From assembly GCA_021018995.1 (NCBI GenBank), contig CM037590.1, forward strand, positions 43,092,287 to 43,156,286: a stretch of 64,000 nucleotides of DNA. The letters are read 5' to 3'. Numbering within the stretch: the first letter of the stretch is position 1; each line of letters opens with the position of its first letter. The notes beneath the pieces are model-generated. The model did no database searches. It was given only the letters and a program-made list of their open reading frames with translations, and had not been told where the DNA came from. Shown in pieces: positions 34,930-47,068 of the stretch. Origin of the DNA: Chloranthus sessilifolius. Taxonomy: Eukaryota > Streptophyta > Magnoliopsida > Chloranthales > Chloranthaceae. The translations under genes were made by a program, and so were the position numbers.

Positions 34930-37200
34930 AATGATACAGCATCAAAGTGAAAAACAAGTACCACAATTTCTTTTTTATCTTAAATATATGTCATTTATTT
35001 ATTTTATTAATTTTTTTATCAGTAGCAATGTAAATTCATTAAAAGGAAAGATTGCAGAAAAACAAATTGCAAACATAAAAGAAATAAGAAAGAAAAAAAG
35101 CACTCCCGGGGAGACGCTAGGAAACGAAATCCAAAAGGACAAGTAGGCATTCTAATAGATATTGAATGAAATAGATGAAGATCAATAGCTGGAACCGTTG
35201 ATGTAGGCATGCAGCTCGGCAATAAACTATGTTGGCTTCCAAAGGATGTTGCAATGAAACAGGACGTTGCAATGAAAAAAAACAGTGGCTGCCCCAGCCC
35301 TTAAAATTCACAACAGATTTATGATAATGACGATGAATAAACTAGACCAACAATGCAATGAAAAAATAGAGGAAATGAAAGATTTCTATCTCTTAAAGCT
35401 ACGACCAAAAATCCACATGCCATCGGTAAATCTCACGGCACAACATACATATCCAACAGGTTCTCTTGGGTTAAGAGGTTAAAACCCATGAGCAATAAAA
35501 AATAAATGAGTCTTATCATTGTTAATAAACAATCACTTAGGGAAACATAATTTTTCCTTTTTTGATAGCTAATATTTATTTTTTTGAGGGAAATATACAG
35601 GTAGAATATCAAGGAGCAATAAAGAAAACATAAATTAAATAAGAATGAAATCCCCAAATACGAGAAATTCTCTAATTACACCTGCCTTACTGAGCAAGTC
35701 TGCTAATAATAGTTTTGTAGTGCGGAAGCACCCAAATTCACTGATCCATGGGATGAATGACCAATGCTCTTGGATTCTCCCTTGGGATGAAGCTCTTGGA
35801 TTCTCCCTTGGGATGAAAAGAGCATCTGCCTTTAGTGTGTCGTGATTCTTCCTCACCACTGAAGAATGGTATCTGCATAGAAACAATGAATGAGGATTTG
35901 ATGGTCCAAAAAAGTAGCCAGTGTCAAAAACTATCCTTTAAAATTCAATTGGATTTCATTGGCAGAATTAGCCTCACCTTTAGACCATCATTTTTAGGAT
36001 GATATTTCCTCACTGGCAATCTAATTCTCTTCTACAGTACCCTTTGAGTGAATGAAAAAGGAAAACCAAGACAATCGCACATGTTCCCGATTCTTCACTT
36101 TCAAACATCATTTGAAATCACATGCCCAGAGAAATCTGGTGGCTGTACACTTCCTAATTTGACCTAAATATTAATCTATGCCACATACCTTCTACTACCT
36201 TGTATTAAATGCAACCCTCTTTCCAACTTTAAAAGCAAAGCAGCCCTTAACCCAATGTCCCAACCCACCACCATAATTACATAGAACAATAATTAAGTTG
36301 GGTTTTAAATTTAAAGGGCTAGGTGGTACTCTAGTTGGACCAACATATCAATGTGTTCTCAACCACACACAAGTCAACAACAGCAATGTGTTATGTAAAG
36401 TTACACCAGAATCGAGGCCTTTCTATTGGACGACAGAAGCACACCAACTTTGTTGGCTGGCTGGCGAGGGAAACCACTTTCAGATGGTGTCATAGCACCT
36501 TCTAACATATATGTGCACCATGACAAAAATGTGCAACAGAAGAGAAAAAATAGTTTGTTCATTGGGTGCATTGCTGTACTAGCATACGAAAAAGTGTGCC
36601 TTGATAAAGCAAATAAATAAGTAAAGTAGAATTGGAACTCGTATCCTTTGATTCGATTATCCACCATCTCATCTAACTTGAGGAACCAGATCACAAGAAC
36701 ACTAATCATCTCTATAAACCTCTATGAGATCCTCGGATTCCATACATCTCTATCCACCCAAAAGATAAAATGTGGAAAAACAGAGCAACTGAAAGTTATC
36801 GATTAAAGAAAAGATAGCTGAAAAAGAGAGAAAGAGTCGAACAAGAGCTCCTAACTAATCCTATCTATTTCAATATTAAACCATAAATAACCACAAAAAA
36901 AAAGAAGTTACAAGTTATTGTAGAGCTCCCGAGCCTGCTTTCTTGCTAATGCAAGTACCCATCAAACCAGTTGGGAGATATAAAAGCACTCTCCATACGG
37001 ATTTTACCACCACAAACGAAGATGGGTGTCGCCGAGACACCAAAGGTCGAACCCGACCGCCATATTGGCTTTGGGTGAGTTGATGTATTTTATCAGCTGA
37101 TTATCGCCTTGTGAATGGGTGAGTTGCTGTATTTTGGAGAACAAAAAAGGTACAAGAAAAAATGCAAGTAGAACACCAAGTTCACTTTCAGAGTTGTAAT
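34930..37200. other. CACTA interior without recognised gene
   Basis: Short minus-strand open stretches (35635-35886, with FGCFRTTKLLLADLLSKAG; 36401-36500, with PSESGFPRQPANKVGV) look exon-like but I do not recognise them. Near 35015, TTTTTTTATCAGTAGCAATG read on the minus strand ends in a poly(A)-like run, as plant LINE 3' ends do. Further captured fragments are possible. Confidence 0.35.
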
Positions 37201-37217
37201 ATTCACGATTGATTCTA

Positions 37218-37552
37218 GAGTAGCTTTAAATTCACCCACCAAATCTTTGAGTTCACCCACGTTGAAAACACACTAGCTGAGATCACTTTTCATTCCAATC
37301 TTTCACACAATGGATCTTGAGATTATAGACTTACTATTAGACGGTCAGTTTTTTATTTCACGCGGCACACATCCCAAAAAAGTCACCTTAATTGAAATAA
37401 AAAATTGACCGTCTAATGGTACGCCCATGATCTCAAGATCCATCGTGTGAATGATTGCGATAAAAAACAATCTCCATCGTCTGATTGAAAACAGTCAATG
37501 GGTTTCAGCGTGGGTGAACTCAAAGGTTCCGTGGGTGAATTTAAAGGTACCC
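37218..37552. mobile_element. Mutator-type MITE with 9-bp target duplication
   Basis: 335 bp flanked by TTGATTCTA on both sides (37209-37217, 37553-37561), fitting the 9-bp duplication of Mutator-like elements. The ends are inverted: CTTTAAATTCACCCAC on the left and its complement on the right, extending over roughly 150 bp with small differences (GAGTTCACCCACG, GATCTTGAGAT). Fragments of this family lie at 10170-10330 and 44860-45045. Confidence 0.85.
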
Positions 37553-37561
37553 TTGATTCTA

Positions 37562-39384
37562 ATATATTGATTTATTAGCTTTGCAGATGTACCAAAACTG
37601 CCTGGACATGTCCCAGTAAGCTAGTAGATTAATGAGTAAAAATATTATACAGAGATAATGATGGGCACCATCTCCACATTTCAACCCAAATAGTCTTGAG
37701 AACTTCCCCAACATGGAGTTCAATATTTCATTGGTAGATGATGGATATGATGGAATTCCAATCAACAAATTGCTAGAGGAGGCATAGATATAGACATGAG
37801 TAATGCATTTTCATACATGGATTCATATATGCTTCTACTGAATTTTATTAACTAGTCCACCTATACTATTGTTTGGTAGGAGACCTCGGTGTGTCTAGCT
37901 TTGAGGGCCAGCTGGATAAGAGATCAGACCAAAATTATTCATTAATGTAAATGCTTACCTACTCTAAAAGGCTAAAAGTAAAAGGTTAGTAAAACTCGAG
38001 CTCCGAATAGTTGTCAATTTATTCAGCAACCCTGGCTGCTTGACCATCAGGCCAAAGAGAGCATTAAAATGTCACAACATTAAGGATGAGCAAGCTTAAC
38101 ATAAATCAGGAAAAGCTGCTTACATGTGAGGCATGAGCCAAAGCACAATTGATACAACTCGCGTACGTCGACTCCTACAGTAAAAGAAACTCCAACTCTA
38201 GCGAGCATAATGTCAATATGCATTAAAATGTGTTCCTAGCTAATTAATTGTTACAATTAGTGTGACCACTTTTTTTATCGGTAAAACACTATAATTTCAT
38301 TATAAATGGAAATTACAGCGGATCAAAAGAGCCAAGCGAGAAGCTCAGCAGAAAAAAGAAAAAAGTAAAGTATAAATACAGGGAGAAAGGAAAAAAGAAA
38401 AAGGAAAAAAAATACAGAAATACAATACGGTGTGAGTCATGACTACGGATTTCACCAACACAAAACAAATGCTTGAGGCAGAGCATTTAAAGAGAGAGGA
38501 GAAAGAGTCCTAGTGCAAGTCAAATACCTCTTGTCTAGCCCAAGTAGGATAGAGATGAAATAGGTGTTGAAGTCTATCTCTAAGGGAGAAATGGGCAGGG
38601 TCTTGGGCATGAACACAATCCAAAATTAACATTTGCCATCCGATGGTGATGAAGGTGTTGAAGCTATAGCGAACAGAAGCATAAAAGTAACTCTCACAAA
38701 AAGAGTTACGCTCTACTTCGACCTAGGCCACCAACCCAAGAATGAGAACCAACCAGTGTATCCTTGAATAAGAAACAAAGAAGCCCAACATCTTATATAT
38801 CACATTCATGGCCTATTCTCCAGCAGTTGCAAGGTTGCAAGAACATTGGACTGAAACAGGGCTTGGTAAGGAGTTGTGGCTGCTGCATATCAACTCAAAG
38901 AAGAATGAAGAGAACCTAGTATAAATTATTGCAGGCGTTAACAAGGGAAGTTACCAGCCCTTCTACAGCAGGTTAAGGGACGCTGAATGGAATCAAAAGT
39001 CAATAGAACCATAGTTTATGATGGGACTACACTGGAGCTTTGGGTATAAAATCTGATGCAACCTATAGAGTGAGGTTGTGCATGGACTGCGAGCTTTGGT
39101 ATAAAATCTATCGTTAAAAAGGAATAGTACAATGAGTAATTACAAGAACCCCCCCCGCAAAAAAAAAAAAAACCACATGGATTCATTGCCAAAGCACACT
39201 TAGAAATGAAGTAATGCCGAGTAAATTATACAAGGGGGCATGAAATTGCTAATCGAGTTCCAAGAACTGAATTCCAAGTATCAAACATAGCCTAAAGTTA
39301 AATTTGTTTACGTTGTTAGTTGTTACCTAAACAATGTTGATCTTTTATTGCACGTGATGTGGCCTGATTCATTTTTTGTAGTGT
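37562..39384. other. CACTA interior without recognised gene
   Basis: A minus-strand stretch at 37650-37760 (GIPSYPSSTNEILNSMLGKF) is exon-like but unrecognised. At 38266-38300, TTTTTTTATCGGTAAAAC on the + strand mirrors a LINE-type 3' tail. A C/A homopolymer junction lies at about 39148-39172. Nothing firm. Confidence 0.35.
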
Positions 39385-40277
39385 AGATTTGCAAACAACC
39401 CAGAGATAATGGCAATGAGACCGTTGCCAAGAAAAATTGCCTTGGAGAAGGAGAATGTCAAAGACAACCATTGTTGTTCAAAACCTCTCTGCACAAAGCA
39501 GTAAAAATGAATCAAACCCAAAAAAAATCCCATAAGTACAAGGTATATTAATTGGTCACTAATGCTTCTTGGGTTCAAAGAGATTGATGAGTCTCCTACT
39601 TCAGTACTATTTTTAGTACAAAATGCTCAATATTTTTAAATCATGCAGCAAAGTGCGCAAACTGAATTATATTTTTAAGCACAAGCATATAAGCTGATTG
39701 TGAACAATATTGAAGTTTATAACGCGATTACTTATTCCACATATGCCAGTCAGTAATAAAATGAACAAATACTAAGGGAGGTTAGGAACAAAACTATATA
39801 TGGAGACCGATGCCTAAGAAACAATTTGAAACTCCAACTCTAGATCTTTGAAACATATTGCAAGGAAAGAAAGGAAGGACGTAAAACAGGGATTATCTGC
39901 CACAAGCAAATAAATAACTGTAACTAAAAATTAAACCCCACACACATGCACACCATGATGCAGAATTCTAGTAGTTATTGGAATTTCCTTATTAAATTAG
40001 GGTTCCAAATAACCTATCTAAATTATCAGTTATCACTCAAATTTCATTAAAAGTGTTTTACATATAGATTAAATCTTCAGGTTGGATGTAATTCATATCA
40101 AAGTAAACAACTGAAAAGACCCTCACCTTATTGTGTTCTACAACAAGCCATGACTCAAAAACAGAAAGCAGGAGTGATGTAGCGATTTCTCCCAATATAT
40201 GGCCTAACATCAACACTTTATACTGAGGAGAATGCTTGGTGATACAGCTCAAGATGTAGGCAATAGACGTAGGGACC
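39385..40277 (-). pseudogene. Molybdate-anion transporter (MFS_5/MOT2-like), two exons
   Basis: These transporters are 12-helix major-facilitator proteins. Exon 1 (40277-40127; acceptor TTGCAG/GG, donor AATAAG/GTGAGG) reads LSCITKHSPQYKVLM, then GEIATSLLLSVFESWLV and EHNK. Exon 2 (39488-39385; acceptor GTGCAG/AG) reads RGFEQQWLSLTFS, then SKAIFLGNGLIAIISGLFAN. The two segments are adjacent in the intact family, with a ~640-bp intron here. A 6-bp duplication (TTCTCC) adds two residues in exon 2, and that exon is cut at a CACTACAAAAAATG-like sequence. All other helices are missing. The reading frames are otherwise open, suggesting a fairly recent capture. Confidence 0.75.
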
Positions 40278-40637
40278 CTGCAACCAATCCCCGGCTATTA
40301 CCGAAGATAAAACAATTAGAAAAATATTAATAAAAGCATATCCTGACTTGAATCTTTTGTTCTTGACTAAGAAGGAATACGAATACCATCCAGCAAGGTA
40401 TTAAGTGCATAAAAATACTTTTGAAACTTCCAATGAAAACTACAATGGTTAAATTTAAAGCAATTTAGGCTACTAATTATCAGTAATTCGATGTAATTTT
40501 GGATCACAGATTAAGATGAATGAAAAGTGACCACCATAAAGTGATCAATATACGTGACCAACTTTTTTGCAAAAAAAAAAACAGAATGATAAGAGTTCTG
40601 CAGCATCGCAAAGCTAAACAAGAGATAGGACACTCAC

Positions 40638-40783
40638 CGGTAAGAAGGGAAACTCATTTCAAGTACAGAAGCAATGTCAAGGTCCGATGCCCGAACAACA
40701 TCTTCATCCAATACATGGCATGCCTCGTTTACGACTGGAAAGAGTATCATCTCCAAGACTTCTTGGTCACTCACAGATATGGG
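40638..40783 (-). pseudogene. AIM1/MFP-type beta-oxidation protein, one exon
   Basis: Plant multifunctional proteins of the AIM1/MFP2 type carry enoyl-CoA hydratase and 3-hydroxyacyl-CoA dehydrogenase activities in peroxisomes. This exon encodes about 48 residues of the C-terminal dehydrogenase domain: PISVSDQEVLEMILFPVV, NEACHVLDE, RASDLDIASVLEMSFPSYR, uninterrupted, ending at a strong donor (TTACCG/GTGAGT). The acceptor side is AATAG/CCC. Compared with the family as I recall it, one residue is missing around DEDVVRA. No other exon is nearby. The next splice acceptor downstream on this strand belongs to the transporter fragment, so a chimeric transcript is possible. Confidence 0.75.
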
Positions 40784-41399
40784 CTATTGGGCTACAATTA
40801 ACATACCACCAAACGTATCAGCCACTTTTAGTAAAACATCAGCACAAGAAGGTACATGCATAGAAGTCTATGTCACAAGTGCAAGCATGGATGCATACAC
40901 TGGAATGCAGTCTAAATTTAATTGCATCTGTTTGTCATAAACAAAAAAGCAGCTTTTAATACAAAAAACAGGGCAGCCCCATGTCGCAAAGTGAGAGAGA
41001 ATGTAATACCCATGTCTTTAAATAGGAAACTCAGGCACTACTCCAACTACTTACCATCTTTCACTCCTTTAATTCTATGTCTCATCATCAACAAAAAGCT
41101 AGTATTTTGAATGCAAATTGTAGAGAAGCCATCTGGCTTCTGGGGTTTTAAATCTGGGTTCTAAGGCTTAATCTCATAGTGATACTCAGTAGTAGGTAGT
41201 TGAATACAAAATGGAGAAGAATAGGTCCTAGGAGCATAATACTCCCTAAGGGGTCTATTTTGTTCTGTCATTTCAAGGGTTTCCTCAAAAATAGAATTAA
41301 AAAGGACTTCAAATCAGTCTCAGTAGAACTAGATTGAGAGTACAAATTCTCAAGAGAAAATTTGGATGTACTGCTATGCCTAAAAATTCTTCAATCTCA

Positions 41400-41860
41400 G
41401 GATTCCTCCGCATAAATCAGATCAAACTAAAAAAAAAAAATCTAGAAACCTCAAACAGTAGCAGTACAAAGCAATAAAAAATAAAAAAATCAAAACCCTA
41501 ACCTTGGCGACTCATTTTTGCAAATCTAGAAATGGAGATGATCTTCTACATAAATCAGATTAAAGTCAAAAAACAAAAACAAAATCCCGAAACCACAAAC
41601 ACTAGCAGTACAAAGCAATAAAAAATAAAACAAATCGAAACCCCTAACCTTGGCGATTCATTTTTGCAGATCTAGAAACAGAGATGATGGCGATACGATC
41701 AGTTATGGTTTGTTTTCCTCCACATAAATCAGATCAAACTTTAAAAAAAATATATCCAAAAATCACAAACACTAGCAGTAGAAACCAATCAAAATGAAAA
41801 AAATTGAAACCCTAACCTTGGCGATTCACTTTTGCATATCCAGAAATGGAGATGAAGAGG
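41400..41860. repeat. ~160-bp tandem repeat near CACTA right end
   Basis: Three copies (about 41400, 41550 and 41700) sharing ACATAAATCAGAT, CTAGCAGTA and CTAACCTTGGCGA, followed by GAAATGGAGATGA. They lie in the position of CACTA subterminal/promoter repeats. Confidence 0.7.
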
Positions 41861-42461
41861 ACACGATCAGCTATGGTTTGTCAAAACTAAACCACATTCA
41901 AGTGATCCAGAAATGGAGATGAAGAGGACACGATCAGCATTCACCGGTTCCCGATCTCGTGCAACTTGAATCGAAATCTACCTGTAACTTGAATCGATAT
42001 CGAACCGTAGCTTCAATGACGAGTTTGAGACTTTGAAAACGTATCGAATCACCTTTCTAGGGTTCATTTCTAGGGTTCGTCAGAAAATGGAAACGCCACC
42101 ATCAACCACAATGATCGTCTATTCATATCATAGCTTGAATCGCGTACGTTTCTACGGTTTCCAGCTTGAATCGATATCGTGGACTTGCTATAATAGCCTG
42201 GATCACATTTTGTTTCTAGGGTTTATATCCTGGATCATGATTTAGGGAGCGTGGGAGAGTGGGAGTGAGCGTGCGATAGAGGGGAAATGAAATTAGCCAA
42301 GCGGTAGCGGCTTTTGTATCATTGTTTCTCTGTTTTTTATAATAGAAGCAGGTTTGTCTTGCTTAAAATACTTTTATTTTACCAAGTTCGGCGGTTTAGA
42401 TAAGTGGGCGCCACTATTTTTATCGGGGAGCTGCCGCTAAAACCCTCTTTTTTTTGTAGTG

Positions 42462-42648
42462 ATTATTGATTTTCTTTAGTTTTTAATATTCTAACAATGA
42501 TATACCCTGCCTGCGTTGGAAGGGATAATATTCTCAATATACAAATGCCAATTATTGATTATTGATTCTCTTTAGTTTTTAATATTCTAACAATGAATAT
42601 TCCCTGCCTGCATTGGAAGGGATAATATTCTCAATATACAAATTTGTG
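42462..42648. repeat. 96-bp tandem duplication
   Basis: Two copies (from 42462 and 42558) of an ATTATTGATT(T/C)TCTTTAG-led unit ending in GATAATATTCTCAATATAC. It abuts the CACTA right end exactly, so the end may have inserted at its boundary. Confidence 0.8.
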
Positions 42649-43021
42649 TTATTTTTTTTATATCATTATTCGATTATATCGTGTAATACCCAGCCCTCTC
42701 CAGCTTCAACTACTACTATATTTTGTAGTGATGGTTGTCATTGCCATCGCCAGAGGTACCATAACCTCCCATCATTGATCACCATAGCCAGAAGCGAACC
42801 AACTTCAAAGGTTAGCCATATTCTCTATATCTCCTTGTTCCTAAAAAATATCTGTTTGGACAAACCAATTATATACTATTTGGGGTATCTGTAGACGCCT
42901 CACTATATATAACTTACTTCTTAATACGATATATTTGAAGAAACACTATAGCTTTGTTACCCATTACTAATAGTTTTTGTCATCCTTTACCAGATTATAC
43001 AAATGCAAAAGATATCATACA

Positions 43022-43219
43022 ATGGAAGAGCTATTCAGCGTGGACACTCTTCTTGGTTATATGGGATGCTCTTCATCGTCAAACTCAGAAATTACCTATC
43101 ACATTTGGACAAAAAGGACTTGAGGATTTTCTGAGGATAATGAGTATGCAATAAACACAGAGGAAATGGCTATTGTTTGGAACGATAAAAGTCTTAGTCA
43201 AAATTCAATGTGTCATTAA
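43022..43219 (+). pseudogene. Small ORF with internal TGA, unidentified
   Basis: An ATG-initiated frame reads MEELFSVDTLLGYMGC and on to residue 33, meets TGA at 43121-43123, then continues in the same frame for 31 residues (GFSEDNEYAINTEEMAIVW...) to TAA. An alternative is a splice acceptor TTTTCTGAG before DNEYAIN. Downstream sequence looks like a 3' untranslated region. The family is not recognised; it could be a decayed exon. Confidence 0.3.
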
Positions 43220-43229
43220 ATCTTGTATT

Positions 43230-44855
43230 TGCTTCGCTTCTCTGCTCTTTGTTTTGAGTTAGTGTGTATAGTTATGTAATTTTTTTGAAAATGATGAGGA
43301 AGGGACCCTAAGAACTCCTCCTATACTAAGAAACCTTTAAAATAAATTCAAAATTATCTTTCATCTTCTTATCTTGACCTCGCTTTATGTATGGAGAAAT
43401 CTTCTTAATTGCTTTGAAATCTGGTTCTAGCCAGAGCTTAATGAAGCTTGCCATGTGGAAAAGTAAACTCGAGTGGGACACCTTCCTTTAATAAAGTCGG
43501 CACGAGCCAATCTTTCGATTTAATTACATAAAGGCGCCGCTTTTTATCCAAACAAAATCATTCGCCTGTTTTTTTTTTAATTCAAATGCGCCTTAGCGTC
43601 CATGAAACGGGTAGCCGTGTACATAAACTCACGTAGCGCGTGAATCGCTTAATATGCACTATTACCATCCTGCCCTTGCAACCAGATTTCCCTCTATCTA
43701 GGTTTTTTTCTTTCTTGTCATCAACTTGACACCAAACCCTAGCTTACCGGAAGAGGAGAATGAACCCATGCTGACCTGAATCTTTGAGGAGTGCTTTCTT
43801 TTAAGCTTGTTCATAAAGACTTCTAAGAGCATACTTTCTTTTAAGCCTTTCGTTCCTCTTCGCCGTGTAATCGTCATAAAGCCTACCTCTTTCAAACATA
43901 GAAGTAGAATTAGTACTTTTAGTAGTAATAAAAAAGGACACAAATCGCCTTTTCCTCTTTCCTCTTCCACCATTTTCACTAAAGCTTGCAATTCACATGA
44001 AATTGGTAAAAATTGAGATTTTTTAAGAGCCGACAAGTAATTTGGGAGTTGGAATTTCTTCAAAGGAGCTGCTGCAAAAAGGTAAATCAATTATCATCTC
44101 ATTACATTTGTGTTTTTGGAAATCGATGGAAGTATTTCTTTGATTTACGTACCTGATGGGAGCGGAATGGAGGCCTGTGATCTGAAGCAGATTTCATTTT
44201 ACTAATTCTTCTTTGATGAATTAGTAAGATTGAAGTATCCACTTACAACTTTATTTGTAAATGCAACCGTTTGCCAATAGAGAAAACTTTTTCGTCTGAG
44301 ATATTTTTCGTTTCTTTGCTTTTAGAGGAGTCTTCACATTTGAATGAAAGAGAGGAGCATTTTCAACGGTCATATTTTTGAATGGAGGGTGGAGATCGGC
44401 TTAAAAATTTTAAAGCTTGGTGAACTATCACTAGCTTTAGATGTTTTCTCTTAACCCTTCCCTTTAGGGGTCAATTACTAAAAATGCCATTGATGCCACA
44501 GACAGGGAAAGACTATGAAGGTGAAAATATAGCGTACTTCTAATACCATTAAAGATTGTAGTGTCCCCATCTCTACCATGGATCAAAATCTCGGTTTCGG
44601 TTTCGTTCATGACCCGAACCATAAATTGATCAAATTTTGGTCAAATTATCGGAAAATTTTGGGTTTTTTTGAAAATATGCTCCGAACTTTATTTTATTGG
44701 TTTTTTTTTACTCTTTAACATTACTAAAACACATATTTACACTAGTGAAGCTCATTTTCGTTGGTTTAAAGTACTTATATGTCTATTAAAAAAAATATGC
44801 CATTGTAACAATAGATTCGGCGCACAAAATTGGATTGCACAACCCTCAAACGACA
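43230..44855. other. No gene seen
   Basis: A minus-strand 130-codon frame at 43698-44090 has Lys/Leu-rich composition and no recognisable motif. The rest is AT-rich. Confidence 0.4.
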
Positions 44856-44859
44856 AAAA

Positions 44860-45045
44860 AACTGACACTTAAGATGGTGTACCATGTGAAATAAAAAACT
44901 AACCTTATAATGGTGTGCCCATGAACTCATGATCCATCGTCTAAAAGATTGAGACGAAAAACGATCTCCAAAATCAAATTCAAAGTGGTCCATATGTTTT
45001 AGTGTGGGTGAACTAAAAAATTTGGTGGGTGAATTTAAGGCACTC
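44860..45045. mobile_element. MITE fragment, same family as 37218-37552
   Basis: Shares GGTGGGTGAATTTAA, GTGTGGGTGAACT and the GATCCATCGT/ACGATCTCCA landmarks with the right half of the complete copy. The left terminus is missing. Confidence 0.6.
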
Positions 45046-45469
45046 TATAATTTTAAGAAACTTATATTTAAAAAATTTGGATCTGAGTGGATATGTGAGA
45101 AAAGTAAATATCGGGCAATAGTATCGGGTTAAAAGTAAAGGTCACTATCCTTGGAGACGGATATCGGGTTAGGCACCTTCCAAGTCGATATATACCATGT
45201 TTTAATATAGGGTAGAAAATTGGGTCAAATAGGTCAAATATCTATCGGCCCATACCCGGTCATATTAGCCATATGAATCCGATCTAAATCGGATAAAATA
45301 TCCTCTGTAAATATTTATTATTTTTTAACATATTTTTTAAACTTTTAAAATAAGAAAGGGTATTAAATATTGGCTTGGAACTTAGCTGTCATCAATCGGA
45401 TAGCAATTGGGTGCGCTGGTGTGTACTATTCTTATTTCTTTTTTTTTTTAACGTAGCACTATTCCTATT

Positions 45470-46370
45470 TCTCAGTGGACGTAAACCATCCGATCAGTGA
45501 ATTTTAATATCAACCATCAAAATTAAGAGCAACCGTTGGTATTAGAGTGCATAAATCGGATGATTCGAATCTCCCAAAAAAGTGTGATTTTTGGATCTAT
45601 AGCCCTTCAATTGATGATAAGTTAAATGACGGTCAGGATAGTCAGTCCCATGATAATGGCTTATGACCAAGATTTAAACACTAATTGGTGTTTAAATGAT
45701 CTTCCACCATTAAACTCTCCATTGAAATGTGATTTATCATTGTGCCATGTGGCACAAATCTATGATCAATCTAAATTGCCCAAGTGGCAACCCATCCTTG
45801 GAACATGTCTCAACCAAAGGACCACGCTTCTAAGTGGATATAAACCATTTGATTGATGAACTTTATTATCAGCCATCAAACTTAAGAACAATCATTGATA
45901 TTACATTGCACAGAGCGAAAGCTTCGAATCTCTCAAAAAGTGTACACCAAATGCCAACATGGTCCAAAGGACCATGCTTCTAAGTGAATGTAAACCATCT
46001 GATCGATGAACTTTATTATCAGCCATCAAACTTAAGAACAACCGTTGATATTACAATGCATAGAGCAGAAGGTTCGAATCTCCCAAAAAGTATACACCAA
46101 ATGGTGTTTAAATAATCTTCCACCATTAAACTGTCCATTGAAGTGTGATTTATCATTATGCCATGTGGCACACTATCATCAATCTAAATTTCCCAAATAG
46201 CAATCCATATGTCCCACCCAAAGGACCATGATTCTAAGTGGATGTAAACCATCCGATCAGTGAACTTTAATATCAACCATCAAACTTAAGAACAACCGAT
46301 GATATTAGAGTGCACATATCAGATGGTTAGAATCTCCCAAGAAGTGTGATTTTTGGACCCATAGCCCATC
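45470..46370. repeat. Tandem duplications, units of ~150-360 bp
   Basis: Four starts of GTAAACCAT(C/T)(C/T)GATC near 45482, 45839, 45989 and 46243. Each is followed by ATCA(A/G)CCATCAAACTTAAG and GAATCTC(C/T)CAA(A/G)AAG; two also carry CTTCCACCATTAAACT and a GCCATGTGGCACA segment. Unequal unit lengths suggest nested duplication. Non-coding. Confidence 0.75.
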
Positions 46371-47068
46371 AATTGATGACAAAAAAAATTTAACGGTATG
46401 GATTTCCAAGATCATAAGCCAATAAATGGTGTAAGGTCGTTTAAACATCATTTGGTGTTTAAACCATGGTCAGGATAGTCAGTCCCTTATTCAAAAGGTG
46501 TAGAGGCCCATCTCACTACCAAAGCTTCACTGAAGAGTTAGGACGTGTGTAAAGTGTAGAGGCAAGTATTGAAAGATAAATTTTAGTGGCCAAGCCTAAA
46601 AGAAAATTTTACTTGCTTTTAAAATCTAGAGCTTTTGCTTTAGAAGAGGCTTCTTCTTAGTTTTATATAGTAGTAAGGATTTGCAAGAAGCAGAAATGGG
46701 CATCAGCAAGGACTATGGAGAAAAGCGACTACGGAAAAACATTTCTTCTTCTTTTTCCCTTTTTTTTTTCTTCTACTTCTTATTCTCCTTAGGTTTTGTA
46801 CCAAAGGAAGAAAAAGAAATGATTTTTTTTTTGTTGCAAAAAATGGGTTTTTAAACCCTCAAAAAAAAATTCAAAATTCAAAAACCATATCTCACGATAA
46901 TTTGAAATTATCGGCCGATAATTCAGAGCGATAAATACCATATTTTGGTTCAGAAATGAATCATCTCGGCCAAAATTTTGAAATTTGTAGATTTTGATCC
47001 ATGATCTCTACCACCTTGTGGTATCCAGGCCATACAGGGCAAGGCCCATCATGCGACCGCCTCGGTCC
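46371..47068. other. No gene seen
   Basis: Pyrimidine-rich spacer. Contains one isolated copy of the CGATAATTTGAAATTATCG palindrome family at about 46906-46932. Confidence 0.45.

Larger units (their letters stand above)
33412..42461. mobile_element. Candidate gene-capturing CACTA element
   Basis: The left end CACTACAAAAAATAAGACTA, followed by TTAGCGGCAG repeats (33440-33640), and the right end, reading inward CACTACAAAAAAAAGAGGG and TTTTAGCGGCAG, form matching termini about 9.05 kb apart. Inside are minus-strand exon fragments of three unrelated host genes (FCA-like, molybdate-anion transporter, AIM1-type protein) with splice sites, a MITE, tandem repeats near the right end, and no transposase frame. 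The left end cuts an F-box exon. The flanking triplets (TAA left, ATT right) do not match, so the pairing of ends is inferred from terminal and subterminal motifs only; two separate elements remain possible. Confidence 0.6.

Noticed and set aside
43698-44090. 130-codon minus-strand frame, Lys/Leu rich
   Set aside because: No recognisable motif, no splice or promoter context, composition expected by chance in AT-rich DNA.
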